This document shows positions 45,266 to 53,877 of a stretch of 64,000 bases of DNA, in pieces. The position numbers and the translations under genes were made by a program. The stretch is from NCBI RefSeq assembly GCF_003047285.1, contig NZ_PZYX01000002.1, forward strand, positions 554,798-618,797, written 5' to 3'. Origin of the DNA: Nocardioides allogilvus (lineage in GTDB: Bacteria > Actinomycetota > Actinomycetes > Propionibacteriales > Nocardioidaceae). The number at the start of each line of letters is the position of its first letter. Within the stretch, counting starts at the first letter, position 1. The notes beneath the pieces were generated by a model. That model had not been told where the DNA came from. It saw only the letters and a program-made list of their open reading frames with translations, and did no database searches.

Positions 45266-48200
45266 CGAGCGAGCACGAGGTCGTCGATGCGGACCGGGCG
45301 GCCCTCGGCGTCGAGGGTGGCGAAGATGCTCGGGTCGGACGTGGTGGTGCCGCCGCCGGCCGAGCGGGCGGTGACCACCCAGGCGTAGGCAGTGCCCTGC
45401 TTGAGGCCGGTCCACGGCACGCTGGCGACCTGGCCGGACGGCACCGTGGCCTCGCCGATCACAGTCGTCGGCGCGTACACCGCGACCGAGTCGGTCTCGA
45501 AGCCGGTCGTGCGGCTGGTCAGGTCGACCGGGAGCACCATCGTGTCCTCCTGGCCGTTGTAGCGCTTGTCGATGTCGAACTCGGTGGCCCCGAAGTCGTC
45601 GAGCAGCGGCGAGTAGGTGTCGACCGACATCTCGCCGCGGTCGACGTCGAACTGCAGCATCCGGAAGAAGCTGGCGCCGAAGCGCAGCTGGTCCTGGGGG
45701 CTGTAGCCGCCGACCTCGGTGAGCCCGAGACGGTCGGCCGAGACGGTGTAGAACTGGTAGTCCGCGAGCAGCTCGACGACGCCGTTGCCGATCGCGCCGA
45801 CCTGCGGCTTCACGTTGGTGCCGACGCCGTGCTCGTGTCCGGCGAGGATCAAGAACACGTTGGGGTTGTCGCTCACGATCGTGTTGAAGAGCATCGCGCC
45901 GTCAGGTGCGGAGAACGTCGACCCGCGACCGTCCGGGCTCTTCGACGGCTTGATGTAGTCATGGGAGAGCAGGATCCCGTTGCGGCCCGGGAAGCGCTTG
46001 AAGATCCCGTCCGCCCACTCCGCCTCGTCCCGGGTCACGCCGTAGGACAGGCCGACGACGACGAAGTCGATCCCGCCCGCGGAGAACAGGTCGAAGTGGT
46101 TCTGGTTGTCGCCCGGCTGCCACGGGCCGCCGTAGGACCCGTTGGCCCAGCGCCGCGCGGCGTCGGCGTAGCGGTCGGGGCCGTAGTAGCGGTTGTAGAT
46201 GGCGTCGGGTCCGTCCTCGGTGCCCGACTGGTTGTCGTGGTTGCCCGCGATCACGCCGTTGGCGACGCCCGCGTCGTCGAGCACCCGCTGCTGGCGCGAC
46301 GAGACCTCCATCTCGCCGACGGCCTGCTGCTGCATGGCCGGGGTCGCGGGCTTGCGGATGTTGTTCTCGATGATGTCGCCGGTGTGGGCGACGTAGGCGA
46401 TCTTGCGCTGCTCGGCGTTCGCCGCGACCCAGCGGGTCACGTCGCCGTACGCCTTCTCCCAGATCGCGCGCTCCTCGGCCGTCTCCTGCTCGACCGCGCC
46501 CTCGGAGAGGTACTGCGTGTCGGTGTAGTGGACGAGCGAGAAGTCGTAGCCCGCCGGGTCGTCGAAGCCGACCTTGCCGCTGGCGTCGAGGTCGTCGGCG
46601 AAGGGGTCCTCGCCCGTGACGAGCACGTGCACGAGCTGCCCGTCGAGGTAGCGCCCGTCGACGGTCGCCGTCAGCACGGTCGGCGCGTCGGCCGCTCCGC
46701 GCGCCGCGGACACCGGGTCCCACCTCTGCGCCTGGAGGTTCCACGCGTGCAGGACGGCGCGCCGGGCCGGGTCGATCGTGCCCTCCCAGCGCAGCACCGG
46801 TGCGGTCACCTTGCCCTTGATGGCGACGTCGAAGCGCTGGTAGGCGACGTCCGTGGCCGCCGCGGACGACAGCGTGCCGGCGTCACCGGGCGCCAGCACC
46901 TTGGTGCTCCCGATCCGCTGCTCCCCCGGGATCTGCAACGTGGTCGGCGCCTGGTCGGTGGTGCCCTGCCAGCCCTGGGTCGGGGTGAGGATCTGCGCCT
47001 GCGCGAAGGTCGCGGTCACCGGGCCGCCGTCGGGCTCGGCCACCGTGGCGCTCAGGGTCGCGGTGCCACCGATGTCGGTCGACCCGGAGGCGGGCCTGAG
47101 GTCGGACGGCACGTCCGGGATGCCGGCGGAGCGGAAGCTGATCTCGCGGGTCGCGGTGTTGCCGAGCGAGTCGGACGCCGTGACCGCGACCGTGTGGTCG
47201 CCCGCGGCCAGGCCCGGCCCGATCGGGGCGCCGAGCCCGACCGGCCGCCCGTCGAGGGCGTACGTCGCCTCGCCCTCGATCCCGCTGGCGTCGGCGAGCT
47301 CCACGGCCAGCGAGACCGCCGAGGTGATGGTCGAGCCGGCGGCCGGGGTGGAGCCGACGACCTCGGGAGCGGTGTTGTCGACGACGAGCAGGCGCGTGGC
47401 CGTCTCGCCGGTCGTGGACGTGGCCGCGAGCGTGTGCTCGCCGTCGGTCAGCGCGGCGGTGTCGAGGGCCGCCCGGACCCCGCCCTGCGGGGCGTCGACG
47501 GAGAAGGTCAGCTCGACCTCGCGCAAGGCGGTGGCCGACGACCCGCAGTTGCCGTCGCCCATCGAGTAGGACGTCTTGATGCCCTGGCCCGTCGCCGTAC
47601 CGGACGCAGGCGTCAGCGCGATCTTCGAGATCGTGAAGTCGTCACGGTTCTGCCCGCACGAGCCGGTCGTGGTCCCGGTGACGACGGTGACGGTGTTCAG
47701 CCCCGGCACCAGCCGGTCGTTGGGGAACATCACGTCGACGCGCTGGTTGACGAAGTCGCCGCCCATCTCCGCCTTCACGCCGTTGACCAGCACGTGGTTG
47801 TGGTACTTCGCCTCGATCGAGTTGCTGCCGACGTCGAAGCTGAAGGCCGCGGCGCCGTGGCCCAGGGTCGGGGTCGTCGCCAGCGGGGAGCCGTCGACGG
47901 TGATGGAGGCGACGCTGCCGGGCGTGCCCGCGAGGAACGACGCGAGCACGGGCTGCTCACCGGCCGCGATGGTGCCGTCGGCCGGCATCAGGCGCGGAGC
48001 TCCGGCAGGGGCGTTGTTGACCGTGACCGTGTGCTCGGTCTGCGCCCCCGACTCGGTGACCGCGGTGAGGGTGTGCGCCCCGTTGGTCAGGGTGGAGGTG
48101 TCCAGCTCGGTGGTGAGGCCGGTGGTGCCGACCGGGTCCCCGAGGACGAAGAAGGTGAGGGTGGCGTCCTTGCGCAGCGACGTGTTCGAGCCGCAGCTGC

Positions 48201-48801
48201 CGTCGCCCATCGAGTAGGAGTACTCGTTCTCCTCACCGTCGGCGACCTCGCCGAGGAGCTCGAGCGACACGTTGCTCACGACGAAGTCGTCGTGGTTGGT
48301 GCCGCAGCTGCTCTGGATGGTGCCGGTCACGACCTGCACCGTGTTCTCGCCCTGGACGAGCGCGTCGTTCGGGACCTCGAGCGTCGTGCGCTCGTCGACC
48401 AGGTCGGGCAGGTCGATGCGGTGCTCGCCGTTGACGAGCAGGTGGTTGCCGTAGCGCGCCTCGATCGAGTTCGTGCCGACGTCGAAGCTGATCCGTGAGG
48501 TGCCCACCGTCGGCGTCGCCTCGAGCCGGCCCTCGTCGGCCCACAGCGAGACGACCGAGTCGTCGGCGGTGGTGGGCGTCGAGGCCACGGTCTGCGTGCC
48601 CTCGACGAAGGCACCGTCACGCGGGGACAGCGTCGCAGGCGCCAGCGCGGTCGCGCTGGGCTTCGGCTTCACGAGGAGCGGCTGGGTCGATGCCGGGGTG
48701 ATGAACGCCCCCGTGGACAGCATCACGCCGGCCAGCGTCACCAGCAGCGCCAGCGCCCTGACCGGTCGGAGGTGGACAGGGCTCGCTGAGTTGCGGCGCA
48801 T
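45262..48801 (-). CDS. Large secreted metallophosphatase with tandem cysteine-bearing modules and FnIII-like tail
   Basis: The product has 1179 residues. After a signal sequence (about 1-38) two homologous modules of about 205 residues (58-262 and 271-474) repeat with a 216-residue register, each with two Cys (166, 203; 382, 419). A beta-rich stretch (about 480-700) leads to a calcineurin-like phosphatase domain with AHTGDIIENN, VIAGNHDNQ, LLSHDY and LAGHEHGVG (metal ligands). The C-terminus is FnIII-like (about 1090-1165). A nucleotidase or phosphodiesterase at the cell surface is likely. Coupled to the HupE-like gene. GGAAGGA precedes the ATG. Confidence 0.88.
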   Translation of the reverse strand: MRRNSASPVHLRPVRALALLVTLAGVMLSTGAFITPASTQPLLVKPKPSATALAPATLSPRDGAFVEGTQTVASTPTTADDSVVSLWADEGRLEATPTVGTSRISFDVGTNSIEARYGNHLLVNGEHRIDLPDLVDERTTLEVPNDALVQGENTVQVVTGTIQSSCGTNHDDFVVSNVSLELLGEVADGEENEYSYSMGDGSCGSNTSLRKDATLTFFVLGDPVGTTGLTTELDTSTLTNGAHTLTAVTESGAQTEHTVTVNNAPAGAPRLMPADGTIAAGEQPVLASFLAGTPGSVASITVDGSPLATTPTLGHGAAAFSFDVGSNSIEAKYHNHVLVNGVKAEMGGDFVNQRVDVMFPNDRLVPGLNTVTVVTGTTTGSCGQNRDDFTISKIALTPASGTATGQGIKTSYSMGDGNCGSSATALREVELTFSVDAPQGGVRAALDTAALTDGEHTLAATSTTGETATRLLVVDNTAPEVVGSTPAAGSTITSAVSLAVELADASGIEGEATYALDGRPVGLGAPIGPGLAAGDHTVAVTASDSLGNTATREISFRSAGIPDVPSDLRPASGSTDIGGTATLSATVAEPDGGPVTATFAQAQILTPTQGWQGTTDQAPTTLQIPGEQRIGSTKVLAPGDAGTLSSAAATDVAYQRFDVAIKGKVTAPVLRWEGTIDPARRAVLHAWNLQAQRWDPVSAARGAADAPTVLTATVDGRYLDGQLVHVLVTGEDPFADDLDASGKVGFDDPAGYDFSLVHYTDTQYLSEGAVEQETAEERAIWEKAYGDVTRWVAANAEQRKIAYVAHTGDIIENNIRKPATPAMQQQAVGEMEVSSRQQRVLDDAGVANGVIAGNHDNQSGTEDGPDAIYNRYYGPDRYADAARRWANGSYGGPWQPGDNQNHFDLFSAGGIDFVVVGLSYGVTRDEAEWADGIFKRFPGRNGILLSHDYIKPSKSPDGRGSTFSAPDGAMLFNTIVSDNPNVFLILAGHEHGVGTNVKPQVGAIGNGVVELLADYQFYTVSADRLGLTEVGGYSPQDQLRFGASFFRMLQFDVDRGEMSVDTYSPLLDDFGATEFDIDKRYNGQEDTMVLPVDLTSRTTGFETDSVAVYAPTTVIGEATVPSGQVASVPWTGLKQGTAYAWVVTARSAGGGTTTSDPSIFATLDAEGRPVRIDDLVLAR

Positions 48802-49145
48802 CGGCGCGCGTCCTTCCGTGAAGACCTCGAGAACCAGACGTGTGGACGGGCCCGAACGGCCGGCCGGCGCTCAATCTGGTCGCTCTTCGAGAACTCCCGG
48901 GGAGCCGGGTGCGACGCCTCGGCGAACAGCCTGCGAACCACCCTGCTCACGCCAGCGCCCATACCCACGCGCACACCACGCCCACGGCCCACCGGAGCCC
49001 CGCCCGAGCCCGCCCGGAGTTACCGAACAGTCAGGTGGCCCCCAGCCAAAATCCCCAGCCGTACCCTTCGGTAGCGCAAAGGGGGGCGAGCCGGGGCGGG
49101 CGTCGCGGCCGGCAGGGCAGAACCCTCGCCGGCCTGAAATGACGA
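48802..49145. other. Intergenic region upstream of the metallophosphatase gene
   Basis: No convincing gene. It holds the ribosome site and presumed promoter of the minus-strand metallophosphatase gene at its left end. The remainder is GC-rich with short A-rich patches, such as CCAAAATCCCC at about 49047 and GCAAAGGGGGG near 49075. Open frames in both directions here have no ribosome site, no family resemblance and biased composition, and are dismissed. Confidence 0.5.
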
Positions 49146-49179
49146 ACGGCTCGCCCGCTCCGAGGAGCAGGCGAGCCGT
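49146..49179 (-). terminator. Hairpin terminator after the NlpC/P60 gene
   Basis: ACGGCTCGCC (49146-49155) pairs perfectly with GGCGAGCCGT (49170-49179), a 10-bp stem with a 14-nt loop, 28 nt beyond the stop of the minus-strand hydrolase gene. Confidence 0.75.
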
Positions 49180-49206
49180 GTCAGGCAGCTTCGTCAGGCA
49201 GGCGCG

Positions 49207-49776
49207 TCAGCGCAGGGTGCCGGCGAACCAGGAGCTGGTCCAGGGCGCAGCCACGGTGACCCGCTGGCCGGAGCCGGGCGCGTGCACCATCATGGCGTGG
49301 CCGTTCTGGTAGCCGATGAAGATCGCAGCGTGGTAGACCCCGCCGGAGTTGAAGAAGAACATCAGGTCGCCGGGGCGCATGTCCTGCTTGGAGATGCGAC
49401 GGGTGTGGGCCGCCTGCGCACCCGAGGTGCGCGGCACGTCGAAGCCGGCGCCGCGGTAGCTGTAGTAGATGAGCCCCGAGCAGTCGAACGCGTTCGGGCC
49501 GGCAGCGCCGTACGAGTAGGCGTCGCCGCGCTGGGCCATCGCGGTCTGCTGCGCGGAGGAGATCCGCGCGGAGAGGCGCTGGGCGGACCGCTGCCGACGC
49601 GAGGCCATGGTCTTGTCGTACTTCGTGACCTGGCTGTCGGAGAGGGCGACCGCGCCGGACCGGGTGGTCTGGCTGTCGGCAGCATGGGCGGGGGCGACGG
49701 CCACGGTGGTGGCCGTGACGCCCAGGGTGACGATCGTGAGCGCGCAGGAGCGCGCCATGCGACGAATCGCAGGCAT
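49207..49776 (-). CDS. Secreted NlpC/P60 peptidoglycan hydrolase
   Basis: The product has 189 residues with a signal peptide (about 1-36, ending PAHAADS). A short helical region (about 50-85) precedes the NlpC/P60 domain: AYSYGAAGPNAFDCSGLIYYSYRGAG with catalytic Cys, MRPGDLMFFFNSGGVYHAAIFIG with catalytic His, and a final HAPGSGQRV polar residue. It cleaves the D-Glu-DAP bond of peptides in the cell wall. The ATG at 49774-49776 has AAAGGAATC upstream. A c-di-AMP riboswitch in its leader controls it. Confidence 0.93.
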   Translation of the reverse strand: MPAIRRMARSCALTIVTLGVTATTVAVAPAHAADSQTTRSGAVALSDSQVTKYDKTMASRRQRSAQRLSARISSAQQTAMAQRGDAYSYGAAGPNAFDCSGLIYYSYRGAGFDVPRTSGAQAAHTRRISKQDMRPGDLMFFFNSGGVYHAAIFIGYQNGHAMMVHAPGSGQRVTVAAPWTSSWFAGTLR

Positions 49777-49830
49777 GGCAGATTCCTTTCCCACGCCTGT
49801 GAGGTGAGCTGTCGGGTTGGAGCTGGAAAG

Positions 49831-49983
49831 TGCTCCGTCACTCGCGTGACTTCACCCCGAGCCGCGATCGTCGAGCGACGATCCCGGCGTGGAACCTGTG
49901 GGTCCCCCACTCCTGCCCGATGAATTCGTGTCTCGGGGGACGCTCCGGACGGGCAGGATTCGGCGAACCCGGAGCGGTGGTGC
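49831..49983 (-). promoter_or_regulatory. c-di-AMP (ydaO-yuaA) riboswitch upstream of NlpC/P60 gene
   Basis: The minus-strand leader shows the conserved blocks of the ydaO/yuaA class in order: CGCTCCGGGTTCGCCGAATCC, GGGCAGGAGTGGGGGACCCA, CAGGTTCC, and GGGGTGAAGTC followed by a GTCACGCGAGTGAC hairpin. A TAGCGT -10 box at 49995-49990 would start transcription near 49983. Actinobacterial members of this class turn off cell-wall hydrolase genes when c-di-AMP is bound. The leader runs to within 55 nt of the start codon. Boundaries are approximate. Confidence 0.85.
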
Positions 49984-50037
49984 TCGAGCACGCTATGCAT
50001 GCGAAAGCGCCGCCGTCCAACTCGAAATGCACGAAAA

Positions 50038-50070
50038 GACACCGCTCAGGCGTAGCGCGTGAGCGGTGTC
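50038..50070 (-). terminator. Rho-independent terminator of the FabG-type gene
   Basis: An 11-bp perfect stem, GACACCGCTCA at 50038-50048 with TGAGCGGTGTC at 50060-50070, is followed on the minus strand by TTTTCG. It lies 76 nt beyond the stop of the FabG-type gene and before the riboswitch promoter. Confidence 0.8.
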
Positions 50071-50142
50071 TCAGTGCGGGAGTGACCCCCGTCTCGCCGC
50101 TGCTGTGAGCGGCGTCTCGCCGCCCGTGTGAGCGGCGTCTCG
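50059..50142. repeat. Three copies of GTGAGCGGYGTCTC
   Basis: Copies start at 50059, 50105 and 50128; the last two extend as GTGAGCGGCGTCTCG. The first copy supplies the right arm of the terminator. The copies may be decayed duplicates of one terminator arm. Spacings are uneven, unlike CRISPR. Confidence 0.55.
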
Positions 50143-50145
50143 TCG

Positions 50146-50913
50146 TCAGCCGAGCTTGGCGCCGCCGTCGACGTAGAGCGTCTGGCCGGTGATGTAGGAC
50201 GCCTCGTCGCTGCACAGGAAGGCCGCGGCAGCCGCGATGTCCTCGGGGAAACCGACCCGGCGGACCGGGTTGTGGTCGGCGTTGAGCTTGCGGAACTCCT
50301 CGACGTCCATCTTCAGCCGGGCGGCCGTCGCGTCGGTCATCTCGGTGGCGATGAAGCCGGGCGCGATGGCATTGGCGTTGATGCCGAACGGGCCGAGCTC
50401 GATGCCGAGAGTGCGGGTGAAGCCCTGCACGCCCATCTTGGCCGCGGAGTAGTTGGCCTGGCCGCGGTTGCCGAGCGCGGAGACGCTCGAGAGGTTGAGG
50501 ATCTTGCCGTACTTCTGCTCGACGAAGTGCTTCTGGGCGGCCTTGGTCATGTTGAAGGGGCCCTTGAGGTGGACGCCCATGACGAGGTCCCAGTCCTGCT
50601 CGGTCATCTTGAACAGCAGGTTGTCGCGGGTGATGCCGGCGTTGTTGACGAGGATGTGGATCCCGCCGAGCCCGTCGACGACAGCCTGGATCGCGGCCTC
50701 GGCGGCCGCCACGTCGGAGACGTCGCAGCCCACGCCGATCGCCTTGGCACCGTCGGTCAGCTCGAGCCGGCCAGCGGCTTCCTGCGCGGCTGCCTCGTCG
50801 AGGTCGACGATGGCGACCGACGCGCCCTCGCTGGCGAAGCGCTGCGCCGTACCGAATCCGATGCCGCGCGCGGCTCCGGTGATGACTGCGACGCGACCGT
50901 CAAAGCGACCCAT
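50146..50913 (-). CDS. SDR family 3-oxoacyl-[ACP] reductase (FabG type)
   Basis: The product has 255 residues: AVITGAARGIGFGTAQRFA (NADP binding), VNNAGI, catalytic Ser in LNLSSVSAL, YSAAKMGV (Tyr-x3-Lys), and C-terminal ASYITGQTLYVDGG. The FabG-like IAPGFIATEMTD segment favours a 3-ketoacyl-ACP or acetoacetyl-CoA reductase role, but substrate cannot be fixed. TCAGGAG precedes the ATG at 50911-50913. Confidence 0.9.
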   Translation of the reverse strand: MGRFDGRVAVITGAARGIGFGTAQRFASEGASVAIVDLDEAAAQEAAGRLELTDGAKAIGVGCDVSDVAAAEAAIQAVVDGLGGIHILVNNAGITRDNLLFKMTEQDWDLVMGVHLKGPFNMTKAAQKHFVEQKYGKILNLSSVSALGNRGQANYSAAKMGVQGFTRTLGIELGPFGINANAIAPGFIATEMTDATAARLKMDVEEFRKLNADHNPVRRVGFPEDIAAAAAFLCSDEASYITGQTLYVDGGAKLG

Positions 50914-50950
50914 GGTGACTCCTGACATCAAAGAACTGGACGGGCCGACC

Positions 50951-52069
50951 TTAGTACCCCCACGACCGCGCCTCGTCCCAGGCCAGCACCTCGCGCCAGT
51001 GCTCCCTGCGCGCGAGCGTGACCAGCGCGTCCTCGTCCTTGGTGACCGGGTCGAACGTCGAGAGCACGGCGCGGGGCGGGCCGGCATCGCAGGTCGCGGT
51101 GTGGGCGATGACGAGCCGCTCGTCGCGGGTGTCCACGAGCGAGATGCCGCCCCGGCTCCCCGGCACGCGGACCACCTTGACCTCGCCGGCGCGGTTCTCG
51201 CGGGTGATGAACGAGCCACCACACGGACCGTTGCCCTCGTAGTAGGACCGCCCGCCGACGACCCGCACGTCGGAGTCGTCCCAGCTCGGGCCGTGGAAGC
51301 CGGGTGAGGTCGTGGGCCGCAGGCCGGCCATCGGCGTGACGGTGCCGTCGAGGCCGACGGTGACCAGCTGGCTGCCCTGGCGCGAGAAGCAGGAGGCGAG
51401 CAGCGTGGTGGCGGCGTGCCAGCGCAGCGGTCGACACTCCCCCGGCGTCGCGATCTCGCGGCCGGTCGAGCCGTCGAGCGGCAGCACGGCCAGGTGGCCG
51501 ACGTCGGCGACCAGCACCGCCGAACCGTCGGGCGTCGCGATGGCGCCGCCCTGGGAGGCCTGCCCGACCACGCTGCGCTCCCCGGCCCACGTGATCGAGA
51601 GGATCTTGCCGCTCAGGGTCTGCGACAGCACGCCGGCGCCGTCGGGCCGCAGCCCGGTGGCCATCTCGCGCCGGGGCAGCGCGAGGGTCTGGCTCGCGCC
51701 GCTCTCGAGGTTGAGCCGGACCGCCTGCGCGCGGGCCAGGCTGACGTAGCGCTTGAGCAGGGCCGTGCGGGTGTCGGCGTCCCAGTCGACCAGGGTGAAG
51801 CTGCTGGGGTCGACGCCGTGCTCCAGCGGCTGCCGGCGCGTGGCGTGGAGGGCGTAGCGGGTGCCCTCCGGGGAGATCAGCTCGAGGCTGCGCGCCCGGA
51901 CCCGGAGCTCGCCCTGCCGGGGGACGCCGCGGTCGATCGTCGCGAGCACCCATCCGTCGCCGACCCGGTCCCACGGCACGCTCGAGCGGGCACGCACGGA
52001 GCCGGCCTGGGCGGGCGCCACCAAGGTGACCATCAACAGGACCAGCAGCGGTCCGAGCAGCTTCCTCAT
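50951..52069 (-). CDS. Secreted protein with propeller-like repeats, unknown function
   Basis: The product has 372 residues with a signal peptide (about 1-22, ending APAQAGS). The rest is beta-rich with repeating short motifs (SPEGTRYALHATR, TPDGSAVLVADVGHLAVLPLDG, VTVGLDGTVTPMAGL) like blades of a WD40/YVTN-type propeller, and it holds five Cys. No family is recognised with certainty. It is likely extracellular. It lies between the FabG-type and HIT genes on the same strand. Confidence 0.7.
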   Translation of the reverse strand: MRKLLGPLLVLLMVTLVAPAQAGSVRARSSVPWDRVGDGWVLATIDRGVPRQGELRVRARSLELISPEGTRYALHATRRQPLEHGVDPSSFTLVDWDADTRTALLKRYVSLARAQAVRLNLESGASQTLALPRREMATGLRPDGAGVLSQTLSGKILSITWAGERSVVGQASQGGAIATPDGSAVLVADVGHLAVLPLDGSTGREIATPGECRPLRWHAATTLLASCFSRQGSQLVTVGLDGTVTPMAGLRPTTSPGFHGPSWDDSDVRVVGGRSYYEGNGPCGGSFITRENRAGEVKVVRVPGSRGGISLVDTRDERLVIAHTATCDAGPPRAVLSTFDPVTKDEDALVTLARREHWREVLAWDEARSWGY

Positions 52070-52110
52070 GCCCCTGTGACGCGGCCGGTGCCCGAATCGT
52101 TGCAGGGGGC

Positions 52111-52533
52111 TCAGTGAGCGAGCGCCTCGCGGAGCCGGGCGGCGTGGTCGTCCATCTCGCCGGCACCATATTTCGTGCGCGGCCAGAAGAAGCCGCGCAG
52201 CCCGTCGCCCTTGGTGCGGGGCACGACGTGCAGGTGCAGGTGGGGCACCGACTGGCTGACGGTGTTGTTGATCGCGACGAAGGAGCCCTGCGCCCCGAGC
52301 GCCGTGACCGCGCTCGCCAGGTCCTGGGCCGCAGCGAGGAAGCCGTCGCGCTGCGATGCCGGCAGGTCGGGCAACGTCTCGACGTGGGCTCGCGGCACGA
52401 GCAGGACATGACCCTTGAAGACCGGCCGCTGGTCGAGGAAGGCGACGACGTCGTCGCGCTCAAGCACCACTGCTGCCGCCGCCTCGCCGCTCACGATCTG
52501 GCAGAAGACGCAGCCAACCCGCGGGCTAGTCAT
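52111..52533 (-). CDS. HIT family protein
   Basis: The product has 140 residues. The histidine triad is PHLHLHVVPR, with the nucleotide-binding CVFCQIVSGE N-terminus typical of bacterial HIT hydrolases (AMP-lysine or nucleotidylated substrates). The ATG at 52531-52533 overlaps the 3' end of the sulfotransferase gene by 8 nt, so both are in one transcript. Confidence 0.93.
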   Translation of the reverse strand: MTSPRVGCVFCQIVSGEAAAAVVLERDDVVAFLDQRPVFKGHVLLVPRAHVETLPDLPASQRDGFLAAAQDLASAVTALGAQGSFVAINNTVSQSVPHLHLHVVPRTKGDGLRGFFWPRTKYGAGEMDDHAARLREALAH

Positions 52534-53158
52534 AGGTGTAGCCCCACTCCTCGCAGTCGGGGGCATAGATCCGGGCGATGCGATCGCGGGTCACCGGCGT
52601 GTAGTGATCGCGCCAGTGGCCGGTGCTGAGGGACTTGTTGCGGTGGGGCAGCGGCGCCTCGGGGAGCCCGATCTCCTGCAGCGCGTGCGCGACGTCCGCG
52701 GCCAGCGACTCGGTGCGACCGATGAAGTCGACTCGGCGTCCGGGCGCGAGGAGGTAGTCGATCTGCGGCATCGCCAGTCGCGGGATCTCGTCGGTTCCGC
52801 GGAGGATGAACTCCTCGAAGTCGGCGAACTCGGCGACCCTGCGCCACATCTTGTTGCCGTCCTTCATGCCGCCCCGCTTGATCTGGGGCTTGCCCGACGC
52901 GGGACCCCACGCGTGGTTCCACTTGTCGATCATCGACCACCACGAGACCATCCGCGCCCACGGGTTGCGCACCATCGCGAACGACCAGTAGTCGGCGATG
53001 TCCGGCTCCAGGGCCAGGATGTCGCCGTACGGCGCATGGCGGGTCATCTTCTGCTTGCGGACGTCCGGGACGTGGGCGCGCAGCATCTTGTCGATCGAGT
53101 CCCCGCCGGTCTTGGGCACGTGGATGAACACGAACCGGTGGTGGTCGGAGATCAGCAC
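52526..53158 (-). CDS. Sulfotransferase family protein (Sulfotransfer_2-like)
   Basis: The product has 210 residues. The 5'-phosphosulfate loop is FVFIHVPKTGGDSIDKMLR, and the 3'-phosphate motif FAMVRNPWARMVSWWSMI follows at about 60-77. PAPS-dependent transfer of sulfate to a glycan or other hydroxyl is expected. No signal peptide. The GTG at 53156-53158 is 6 nt after TAGCCT on the minus strand. It is divergent from a second, different sulfotransferase-like gene. Confidence 0.85.
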   Translation of the reverse strand: MLISDHHRFVFIHVPKTGGDSIDKMLRAHVPDVRKQKMTRHAPYGDILALEPDIADYWSFAMVRNPWARMVSWWSMIDKWNHAWGPASGKPQIKRGGMKDGNKMWRRVAEFADFEEFILRGTDEIPRLAMPQIDYLLAPGRRVDFIGRTESLAADVAHALQEIGLPEAPLPHRNKSLSTGHWRDHYTPVTRDRIARIYAPDCEEWGYTYD

Positions 53159-53212
53159 GCGCCGAGGCTAGCCCACGGCGCGGACGGCCCCGGTGCAAGG
53201 ATGGTGCGCGTG

Positions 53213-53872
53213 ATGGCACTGCCCGACTACGGCTTCGTGTTGCTCGCGCTGTCCAAGACCGCCAGCACGAGCCTGGAGCGGACGCTCGCGCCGTACGCCT
53301 CCCTGGTCATCAGCAGCCCGCCCGGGATGAAGCACCTCGGCGCCAGCGGCTTCGAGCGCAAGATCGCGCCGCGGCTGGCCGAGTCGGGCCACGAGCGCGG
53401 GTCCTACGAGGTCGTCACGATGTTCCGCGACCCGGTCTCGTGGCTGGAGTCGTGGTGGCGCTACCGCGCACGGGACGGGCAGGAGGAGCGCCGGCCGGAC
53501 AAGTCCACGGCGGCGGTCTCCTTCGAGGACTACGCCCGCAGCTACATCGCCGGTGACCGCCGGGTGCCCACGCCCCGCGGGCGTCCCGCCAAGTTCATCA
53601 CCGTCGACGGGCTCATCGGCGTGGACAGGATCCTCGCGGTGGAGCGGCCGGACGTGTGGCAGGCCTACTTCTCCGAGCGGCTCGGGCGCCCGCTGGAGTT
53701 CGAGCGCCGCAACGTCTCGACGGCGCCGGTCCGCGGTGAGCTGACCGACGCCACGCGCGACGCACTGCGCGAGCACCTCGCTCCGGAGTGCACCGTGTGG
53801 GAACGGCTCGCCGGCAGCGGCGAGTGGGCGGGCGCTCGCGGGACCCCGTTGGCCGTGCCCGGCAGGGCCTGA
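53213..53872 (+). CDS. Second sulfotransferase-like protein
   Basis: The product has about 219 residues. The phosphosulfate loop is FVLLALSKTASTSLERTLAPYA, and the 3'-phosphate motif VVTMFRDPVSWLESWWRYR follows at about 75-93. This sequence differs clearly from the neighbour's. Start choice is open: ATG at 53213 or GTG at 53210 behind CAAGGA. An acceptor cannot be named. It converges with the FAD-reductase gene. Confidence 0.78.
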   Translation: MALPDYGFVLLALSKTASTSLERTLAPYASLVISSPPGMKHLGASGFERKIAPRLAESGHERGSYEVVTMFRDPVSWLESWWRYRARDGQEERRPDKSTAAVSFEDYARSYIAGDRRVPTPRGRPAKFITVDGLIGVDRILAVERPDVWQAYFSERLGRPLEFERRNVSTAPVRGELTDATRDALREHLAPECTVWERLAGSGEWAGARGTPLAVPGRA

Positions 53873-53877
53873 GCTCC

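Noticed and set aside
44944..48498. A very long plus-strand open frame of 1184 codons opposite the metallophosphatase gene
   Set aside because: It has no recognisable domain, is dominated by Arg, Val, Gly, Asp and Ala, and lies wholly antisense to a gene with clear motifs. Long antisense frames are expected in high-GC DNA.
48802..49145. Small genes in the 400-base gap before the metallophosphatase gene
   Set aside because: Candidate frames have no ribosome site, no hydrophobic or structural pattern and overlap the presumed promoter.
53201..53213. A fused product reading from 52415 into the second sulfotransferase
   Set aside because: The upstream part is antisense to the first sulfotransferase and HIT genes and has no motifs; the true start is near 53210-53213.
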